From: Adiantum capillus-veneris
Lineage: Eukaryota; Streptophyta; Polypodiopsida; Polypodiales; Pteridaceae
Direction: 5' to 3'
Assembly (NCBI GenBank): GCA_014529385.2
Contig: CM043944.1
Span: 88,624,884 to 88,688,883 of the forward strand
DNA: 64,000 bases
The notes under the pieces were generated by a model, which was not told the DNA's origin, made no database searches, and saw nothing but the letters and a program-made list of their open reading frames with translations. Shown here piece after piece: positions 56,634 through 64,000 of this stretch; positions within the stretch are counted from its first letter, which is position 1; the number at the start of each line of letters is the position of its first letter. A program made the position numbers and the translations under genes.

Positions 56634-57560
56634 CATTGGTATCAAAGCTTTGAAGATTTGCCACTAATGCACTAATCCCCAAAAAGTTTTCTTTTTCTCT
56701 TGTGTTTGGTGTATACTCCTCCTGTTAAAGTTTTGGCATCTCAAGTGAACTGCCCAATGTGATCCCATTATTTAGTTTGGCTTTAGGTATTTATTTTACT
56801 TATTAGTCAAAGTCTTGGGTAGGGCAATTTACTGAGATTGCTATATAAGCAACCCCTTGTCTCCATTGTATACACACATTCAGTTATTCATTGCCAAGGT
56901 TGATTGGTTCAAGAGACTCTCTTTCTCATTCTCTCTCTCTAGTGCTCACTCCCCTTGGTCTCTACGCTTCCGCATCGTTGACTTTGACATGGTATCAGAG
57001 CGTTGTGTAACTCAGTGATCGAAGAAGTCCTTGGTGTGGAGGAGCAGCCCAGAGACGAAGAGATCTTGTCGTTGGTGTCCACTCTCTCTGTCGCAAGCGT
57101 TTTGAAACACTATCCTTCAGCGTTTTGAAAAGCTCCTGCGAGAGGAATGTCAATTGGCAACCAAAGCCGAGGCTCATAGACGAGAGCACGAGGCAGATGT
57201 CGAGGCTTGAAGGCAAGAAAGGGAAGCTATGCATAATCTCATCACCATCTTGGCGCTACAATCCGATACCTCATCTTCAGAGCCCGATTATGAAAAGCTT
57301 GCCAAGACCATCGCGGAGGCGACCAAAGCTACACGATCGGCCAATGAACCCATTCCAAAGAAGATTACGTTCAGTAAGTATGAAGGTAAGATGGATGCTA
57401 TTATCATTTATTCTTGGTTGCATCAATTTACATCTTAGTTTGTCGTTGTTCAAAAGTCTGATAATAACAAAGTTCTCTTGGCTTCCATGCATCTCACGGG
57501 TGATGCTATCACCTAGAAGGATGAGTGGATGGAGAAGAAGGTAAATACAAACTCTTGCAA
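56634..57560 (+). pseudogene. Plus-strand Ty3 remnant: LTR end, primer site and gag start
   Basis: An LTR-like stretch ends TTTGACA at 56989, followed by the primer site TGGTATCAGAGC (56990-57001). About 57225-57540 reads a Gag start with KYEGKMDAIIIYSWLHQF and HLTGDAIT, homologous to Gag of D and E, with two in-frame stops. It ends near 57560, about 125 bp from the exon 1 donor. Everything downstream of the first part of Gag is lost. Confidence 0.75.
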
Positions 57561-57686
57561 TAAGTAAAGGCTCTTCCACAAACATATATGTGCACATTAA
57601 CATTTCATCTCATTCCCAGATAGAAATATACAGCTGTGAATTGCTAAAGACAAAGAGAAGAATATAGTTCAAGATACAGACAATAC

Positions 57687-57929
57687 CTGATGGAAATCGC
57701 CGGAACCAGACCCAGCGGAGCTGCCAGAAGTGTTGCTGATACGAACGGGGACATGATCGAGAATGCGGCGGAGCTTGGTCTCGAGTTCCTGGTCCTCCGG
57801 ATTAGCAGGTGGCGGGGCATCGTCAGAGGGTGTCTCCACAACTGCCAGCCGGAGGTCGGAGTCATGCTGCAGAGCGACAATCTGAGTGTTCCCATCCGTA
57901 TATGTCTGAGATGTCGTGTAGCGCGGCAT
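57687..57929 (-). CDS. PRKRIP1: PRKR-interacting protein 1 homolog, exon 1 (N-terminal)
   Basis: Codes for residues 1-81, from MPRYTTSQTY to SGSGDFHQ, ending CAG|GTATTG. The phrase VPVRISNTSGSSAGSGSGDF is typical of the family and directly precedes the YRQ start of exon 2. An in-frame TGA lies three codons upstream, so the Met at 57929 is the start. The residues before it (about 20-60) are acidic and Pro-rich (DDAPPPANPEDQELE). Role as given for exon 2: nuclear, RNA-associated, splicing-related by homology. The gene runs on the minus strand with element G and other repeats only 0.7 kb upstream. Confidence 0.88.
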
Positions 57930-58639
57930 GACTTTTCACAGACTCGACTCGTTAACTTCGCCGCTGTGAATCCACCATCGCACTCTGTTCGCACCGACCA
58001 ATTCGGCCACAATCGTGCGCACGTCCGACAGCAGTTTCCGTCCAGAGTTGCTTTTCAACGGAAGAGGGAAAGAAACTAAGGGCGGGTTCAGAGAGAGGGC
58101 ATCTTGAGCCGTTAAATTTCTACGTTCAGTTCACAATGGATATATGGTCATAAATTCCCCAAATGCCCTTCAAATTTTTCAAAATTTCCAAAATACCCCT
58201 GGTTGTGAGAGTAAATTTTTCGAAAAATAATTTTTTTTGTAGGTCTTCACAAGAAGAGTGATTGTCTATCGTACAAGATGCTAAAACTACAATTTGAGTT
58301 GGTTACGTAGGCTTTGGAGATGAATTGCTTCATTATCTTTAGACATAATTGCCTTTTTTGCGATGGTAACCGGTGACAAATTACATGTTGAGCACTCAAA
58401 AACGGATCTCAATTGTCAAAAACGAATGAAGATTAGAAAATCTTGAACAATCCAACCAAAATAGATACAAGGGTATTTTGGAAATTTCCTCAAATTAGAG
58501 GGATATTTTGGTAATTTTTCCATTTTTTATCTAACATGTGAAAAAATTACTAAGCAAATTGTCTTTGGCCTTGTGGCTAGCTGGGGTTAGAGATTCGAGG
58601 CTTCTCCACATCTGACTTTGAAAAGTAGCGCCCAGTGTT
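57930..58639 (-). promoter_or_regulatory. Presumed 5' UTR and promoter flank of the PRKRIP1-like gene
   Basis: The single-copy-looking stretch between the start codon and element G. 57930-58100 is GC-richer and CG-containing, fitting a 5' UTR and core promoter; 58140-58560 is AT-rich with AAAATTTCC-type repeats. I could not fix a TATA box or transcription start. Confidence 0.45.
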
Positions 58640-58811
58640 TGTTAGGTAAAGACGGTGTGCCTCACCGTGCTTTACCCGTATCTATCAGTCAGTGTCCGAC
58701 CGCCCACATTTATCTCCTTATTCTTTATACATACAAAGAATAAGGAGCTCTCACTTATTCTCACAAGGTGCTCATACAGTGAGATTTGGGAGCTCCACCC
58801 ACATTCTGTGT

Positions 58812-58818
<7 letters not shown>

Positions 58819-58878
<60 letters not shown>
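58819..58878. repeat. (TC)n microsatellite inside the 5' LTR of G
   Basis: About 60 bp of TC. In the 3' LTR the same place (62162-62191) is a short interrupted CT-rich stretch, so the run expanded or shrank after insertion. Confidence 0.95.
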
Positions 58879-58879
<1 letters not shown>

Positions 58880-60659
58880 CGCACACTCACCGCATTTGCG
58901 TACTCACAATTGGTATCAGAGCTTTGGCGACGCGCGTGCGACGATTTCCCGACGAGACGGAAGCGACAGAGCCCGTCTATGGCGGTTTGAGCTCGGTGGT
59001 AGTGCATACGGCTCGACGGTGTCGGATCTTGGCTTAGACATGTATATTCAGCTTGTGTAGAGCTTGTGTAGCAAGCCATTGCTGAATTTTGCAGAAAAAG
59101 AGTAGGAACAAAAAGTGTTGCAGCTCGTTTTCGTTGTTTTTGACTCCCAAAATAGTCCGTCGCACGGAGTCGAATGAATATGATCCAGGAGTCTAAGTTG
59201 GGGTTTTGGCACATTCCAGACGCGTTGGTGATGTCCATTTTCTGAAATTCTGCTCCGAATTGCAACAGTAGTAAGTTTATGCTGCATTTTTTGGCCGAAA
59301 ACTGAGGTTTTTGGCATATCTCTCACACCCAGACTCGGATACATGTGATCCAAGAGTCTACCCTAAGATTTTGGCACGTTCCAAACACGTTGGTCATATC
59401 AAAATTTTGAAATTTTGAGCGTTGAATTTTTTGCAGCAGCCTGTCAACAATCTCGACATATCGAGGTTTTACGGTACATAGCCTACAGCGTTGAGAGTGA
59501 TGCGGTTTGCATCTTTGGCTATGTATGGCACACTGTGGTGCTATTTGAGAGAGAATTCACCTTGTTTTTGCGTATGCAAGTGATACTTTGGGATGTGACT
59601 TTCGGATCGTTACACATCCGGATGCGGTTTCATGTGCATTGTTTGATTGTGTGGAGCATTTCAGAGAGCTTTTTTAGCTCGGTTCTGTGCAGTTTCATGC
59701 TATGTATGCATTATGCAGATACAGTTTGAGCTAGCCATAGCTCGCAGGTAGCAGGTTTATAGGTTTGCAGTGTTTTTGGACAGGTACATGTACATAGAGC
59801 TACTCGGTCAGGAGTGGGCTAGTTTATAAGGCTTTTGGCATTACATGTAAACCATTTGTGGATTTTGCTACTGAGACAGTGTCTATTGTCATGTGTATTT
59901 GGTGAGATTTTTTGAGTTTTTGCTCAATTTTCAAGGGAAACTCTGTTGAAATTTTTCCAAGATTTCTTGCCATGGTGTATGCGTATTCACAATTTGCTCT
60001 CTGATGGTTTAGTGGTTGAGTTTACTCCCACTCTGGCAGTTATCTACAGTTTTTTGGTTTGCAGTTTGCGTTGAGCTTTGACTCATTTTGCAAAGGAAAT
60101 TCTGTTTGTTTTTCCCCATCTTCTCGCCATAAAAGTTTGCAGTGTTATGCCATCTTGTACAGTGGTCGATATATTCTCACTTTGACAGTGATCGAGTGTT
60201 TACTCTCACTTTTGACAGGTTTTGTCAGTTTGGACACAGTTTGGTGTTCTTGTATCCACTCTCGCAGGAGTGAGGAGTTGTGTATGCTACAGTTTTCTGA
60301 CACATTGTTCATTCATTGACATATTTTGAGAACAAATTTTCACTCACATATGTATGTCATTTGTGGCACCGTTGAGTGATACTCCGGCTAGAGCGGTTTG
60401 TCTCTGTGTATGACTTTGTGAGGTGATTCCGAACGAGTACATTCTCAGATTGGCATTTGGGCATTTGTTGTTGTCTCCATTGCGATTTACTGTTGAGTTT
60501 TTTGCCCTAGTTACAAGGGAGACTCTACCAAAATTCTGCATGTATGCCTATTGCAGAGGCTAGTGAGCTTGACCGTTCGCTCACCTTCTTTGCTTGAGAC
60601 AGTGGTTTGCTCTCGGGTGGGAGAGTCCTGTGATCTCGAGAATTGTTTGCCATAGTTTT

Positions 60660-61340
60660 GGCATGGATATGGAGATGCTTCAAGTTACAGGTGGTTCTCG
60701 CCACAATGGGTATATTACGCACCGTTGCTTCAAGCGTATGAGGCAGCAGAAGAGGCAGATGCATGGTGCTACTATGAGGACAGATGCTAGAGAGTATGCA
60801 TGTGACAGACATGTCACTTTTGAGTCTAGCTTGCCTTCAGACTACTTTGTGTCTTGAGATAGCACATTGTCTACGCATTTTCTACTAGACGAGCATGTAG
60901 TTTTTCACATGACGCCACGTCTTGATTTGTTTTGCTCTTTCTCTAGTGGGAGACCTGGTTGTGTGCAGTTTGTTGATGGTTCAACATATGACATAGAGGG
61001 TGCTAGAGATGTATGCATGTCTTTACCTAGCGGTGCATTGCTTACGCTACGAGATGTACATTATGTACCAGGACTCAGCCAGAGTCTCATTTTAGTGCGT
61101 CAGTTGTGCAGAGTAGTGAATATTGTGTACTGCTTTGAGAGCGGTCATTTCAGATGCATAGGGGATCACGGGTGATAGCTAGAGGTGCTAGGAGTGGACT
61201 GGTATACCCTTTGCATATTTTTGACACACGAGGCGGTGTAGTCTCTGTGTATTTGCAGCCATGTTTGGAGCGAGAGACGAGGCATGTCTCTTGCAAATGT
61301 GTTGCATGGAGAGCAGGTTGTGCATTTGTCTTGTAGTGAC
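60660..61340 (+). pseudogene. Copia protease-like relic of element G
   Basis: Plus-strand readings 60867-61175 contain HMTPRLDLFCSF, VQFVDGSTYDIEG, LTLRDVHYVPGL and LILVRQL, the pattern of a copia protease domain (DSGAS-HMT ... VPGL..NL). The catalytic DSG is replaced by LDEHVVF, so it is inactive. The reading continues to a RSGLVYPLHIF pre-integrase-like phrase near 61200. Confidence 0.65.
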
Positions 61341-61689
61341 ATTCACGTAGACAGTGGTATCTTTGAGGATGCACAGCTTGGCCAGTCATCATTTGAGATG
61401 CCATCAGTTGAGCCAGAGACCAGAGACCAATGCATTGTTCTATGATGCGTCTGATACGTTTGAGGGCGACAGTGTCCTTCAGACAGCTGTATGTGATTTC
61501 AATGGTGCTGGTTTTTTGGTTTTGCAGTCATTCTCAGCAGATATGCCTTTGCCAGACGAAGCTGACATGGTGATGCATAGTCAGGTGGTTCCTGATCAGG
61601 ATGCATAGGCACTAAGGTTGCTGACAGGTATAGGTTGGCACACATAGTGCATGTTTCATCGGCGTTCGGGTCTCTCATGTCTGACTTTT

Positions 61690-61903
61690 GGTCTTGAGAC
61701 TTGATCTTGCTTATGCGGTTGGTGCATTTGCAGTGGGAGTTGTCAGTTGTGCGATGATTGACACTGGCATTGTGCATTGTGGGGCCATGCAGGTCGTCAC
61801 TCGATACCTGCATCAGGAGTGTCATCGTAGCTCTAGCCCTAGTGATATGCATATTGCATCTACACTAGAGCAGTTACAGAGTGAGTCAGTGGGCATAGGT
61901 TGA
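61690..61903 (+). pseudogene. Copia RT C-terminal relic of element G
   Basis: 71-codon frame with RLDLAYAVGAFAVGVVS and VVTRYLHQ, resembling the RPDIAYAVGVVSR...ILRYLKG region at the end of copia reverse transcriptase. The RT core and most of RNase H are absent, so G is an internal deletion derivative. Confidence 0.55.
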
Positions 61904-62226
61904 GAGCCGTCTTCTCTCACCTCTTGTATATACTAGTTGTAGGCTAGTCTTCTCACCACTTATCGGCACACCACCTTTAGTGGGAGAATGTTAGGTAAAG
62001 ACGGTGTGCCTCACCGTGCTTTTCCTATGTCTATCGGCCAGTGTCCGGCCGCCCACATCTATCTCTTTATTCTTTATACATACAAAGAATAAGGAGCTCT
62101 CACTTATTCTCACATGGTGCTCATACAGTGAGATTTGGGAGCTCCACCCACATCCTGTGTACTCTCTCTTTCTCTCTCTCCTTCTCACTCTCCGCACACC
62201 CATCGCATTTGCGCACTCACAGTGTT

Positions 62227-62580
62227 TTGTTCTGGGGGTATGATGCCACCCACGGCTTGGTAGGGCCAGACACAATACTTTTGCACTCTACTCCAACCAG
62301 GTCACGCCACAATAGATGCACCAACCTGCTCGAACGTCTCCATTTAGAAGTTTGAATGCCCTTTAAGGTCATAGTACACATGGGATAAATAGTAGCACCA
62401 TGAAGGAATAACTAGAGTGCTCCATTAGCTGCTTTTGAGATATAGAGGAGAGTGTGTGTACCGATGGATGAGGACATTCGACACCAAATTCTTTATGACG
62501 TAGTCTAGGTGTAGGGCACCCAGGCAAAAAAAAACTTATGCCCTTGTAAGATGACAATTTTACTGTGACCAAATTTACAT
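62227..62580. other. Unassigned sequence between G and the integrase relic
   Basis: No motif recognised; possibly old Ty3 sequence (RNase H to integrase finger) too decayed to read. Confidence 0.3.
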
Positions 62581-63800
62581 GGCTATGTTCAAGACTATGT
62601 CTTGCATTGCTACATATGTCAAGTAAATAAAGTAGAGCGCTTGAAGGTAGGAAACCTCTTGCATCCATTGGAGATTTCTCATGGTAAATGGAAAAGTATC
62701 TCTATGGATTTTAGTGTGGGTTTACCAACCACTGTATGAGATCATGACTCAATATTGGTGATCGTAGATCGGTTGACTAAACTTTGCAAGTCTATTCCAA
62801 CCAAATCCACATTTGAAACTCTAGAGTTAGCTAAGTTATTTGTGGACAATTTGTACAAGTTTTATGGGTTGCCAAGTAGCATTGTGAGTTTAATAGTCGT
62901 CATTTTTGGAGGGCTATGTTTAAACGATTGGGTACACAACTCAACATCAATATTGTAGATCATTCTAAAACAGATGGTCAGATAGAACGAGTTAACCAAG
63001 TGCTAGAGGATATGCTACAAGCATACGTTAGCAAGAAGCAATTGAATTGGGAAGATTGTCTTCCTATTCTCGATTTTGGTTACAATAATGCTAAGTATGT
63101 GACAACTACATTTAGTCATTTCATGCTTCAACCTAGGTGACCAGTTACGGTAGGGTTGGCGACTGAAAAGCTTACAATAATGCTAAGTATGTGACAACTG
63201 CATTTAGTCATTTCATGCTTCAACCTAGGTGACAGTGGGGTTGGCGACTGAAAAGCTTCAATAGGTCAAGGATTTCCTACAAGACCATATAGAAATGTTG
63301 AAACTGGCTCATCAAAATGTTCGACAAGCACAGGATCATTATAAAAAGTATACAGATGAGAAACTTCGGCAAGTCACCTTCATAGAAGGGGAAGAAGTAT
63401 TTTGTTCGTCCCAAGTATTTTTGTGTGTGTCAGAGCATTCAAAAAGTCTAAAGATCCGGCCAACACCAAAATTATCTCTGAGGTATTGTGAGCCTTTTAA
63501 GATATGCAAGCAAGTTGGTGCTATGGCCTACAAACTCTCATTACCTATGCACTTTCGCATTCATTCAGTATTTCATGTAAGTCGTTTATGTAAACGCTTG
63601 CATAAGAACGACAATGTTATTGATCAATAGATTCCGGTTGATTTCATTGAACCTTCAACTCATCTGCATAAACTTGAGTGCATTCTCAATTATCATGATT
63701 TACATACTCGTCATCATGTGCGTCGACAAGCATGGTTTGAGAGGCATTTCAAACCCATTTTGATTCCAACAAATTATGTTAGATTTGCTAAATGATTCCC
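62581..63800 (+). pseudogene. Decayed Ty3 integrase (different lineage from A-E)
   Basis: Plus-strand pieces: a zinc-finger end (CYICQVNKVE), SMDFSVGLP with the first Asp region, VIVDRLTKLCKSIP, LFVDNLYKFYGLPSSIVS, then KTDGQIERVNQVLEDML with the catalytic Glu, and a GPF-like module (PKLSLRYCEPFKI, FRIHSVFHVSRL). The second catalytic Asp region is lost (SLIVVIFGG in place of SDRD). Several frameshifts are present. No LTR is visible before the window ends. Confidence 0.75.
63081..63257. repeat. 92-bp tandem duplication in the integrase relic
   Basis: TACAATAATGCTAAGTATGTG through GGCGACTGAAAAGCT occurs at 63081 and again at 63173 with a few changes (ACTACATT/ACTGCATT and a short deletion in the second copy). 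Confidence 0.9.
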
Positions 63801-64000
63801 TCATCATAATGGATAGTTCTTAAGCTTTTGACACCTTTATGCCCATTTCCTACTCCTCAAAGGCTTCTTGAACATTTAAAAATGTGGTTCCAAGGTCATA
63901 CTTAATCCTTTTGTTCTGAAAAAAGTCAGTCATAACCCCTAGAAAAATTCTTAGTAGCTTGTGAATGATATAAGGCTCTTTTAATACTTTATCCATACGC
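63801..64000. other. Unassigned window end
   Basis: AT-rich sequence, nothing recognised. Confidence 0.4.

Larger units (their letters stand above)
58640..62221 (+). mobile_element. Defective short copia-like element G
   Basis: 3,582 bp with LTRs 58640-58908 (269 bp) and 61989-62221 (233 bp), exact GTGTT duplication (58635-58639, 62222-62226), primer site TTGGTATCAGAGC at 58910-58922 and purine tract AGTGGGAGAA before the 3' LTR. The LTRs differ mainly in the length of an internal (TC)n run. The internal region is mostly non-coding. Confidence 0.9.

Noticed and set aside
56634-56650. TTGGTATCAAAGC directly after the LTR at 55965-56633, suggesting a plus-strand 5' LTR with primer site
   Set aside because: The poly(A)/R block and homology to B2 and C show that LTR is in minus orientation; the string is a chance or separate primer-site relic, and the better site is at 56990.
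57644-58012. 122-residue frame starting MWPNWSVRTE overlapping exon 1
   Set aside because: A shifted frame over the PRKRIP1 exon; the family motifs are in the 57687-57929 frame.

Overview
The window is nuclear DNA of a land plant with a large, transposon-filled genome. The signs are plant-type Ty3/gypsy chromoviruses and Ty1/copia elements, initiator-tRNA-Met primer sites, a DUF659/BED-type hAT transposon, TTTAGGG-like telobox motifs in LTRs, and long (TC)n and (TG)n tracts. A fern, lycophyte or gymnosperm is my guess from the intron size and repeat nesting; the species cannot be read from the sequence.

Only one ordinary host gene is visible. It is a PRKRIP1-like gene (PRKR-interacting protein 1 homolog) on the minus strand. 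Exon 1 is at 57687-57929 and exon 2 at 3449-3760. They join in phase 0 across GT...AG ends to give a 184-residue protein. The intron between them is 53,926 bp and is almost entirely a stack of nested transposable elements, so most of this window is one intron.

Layout by region. 1-3448: downstream flank with an old LTR and a (TG)n tract. 3761-4702: unassigned intron sequence. 4703-15525: an old minus-strand chromovirus (B1), split by a complete, apparently intact chromovirus A (4892-13300; equal-length LTRs that look identical, CTTTA target duplication, one 1704-residue gag-pol ORF). 15526-20281: a second broken copy (B2). 20287-21763: a solo LTR of family A. 21764-24577: a non-coding, LTR-dominated element (I). 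24590-31909: pieces of a third B-family copy (C), with a hAT transposon (26353-30452, 8-bp duplication AGTCATAC) inside its gag. 32066-37208: a decayed Ty1/copia element (H). 37504-38080: an intronless, internally deleted DEAD-box RNA helicase fragment, followed by an LTR-like end. 39255-55875: an old LTR (F) split by element D (39634-48942, itself carrying a solo A LTR) and by young element E (49021-54743). 55965-57560: a solo B-type LTR and a decayed plus-strand gag piece.

Upstream of the gene lie its presumed 5' flank (57930-58639), a short defective copia-like element G (58640-62221), and decayed Ty3 integrase sequence to the end of the window.

The most interesting points are the host gene spanning the whole nest; intact element A; and element E. 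E has near-identical LTRs and a clean target duplication, but codes only for Gag, protease, a novel Asp/His-rich repeat region and a decayed chromodomain, with no reverse transcriptase or integrase core. E, D and the non-coding element I share primer site, LTR style and a CAAGAACC-type leader repeat. This suggests a parasite/helper set mobilised in trans.
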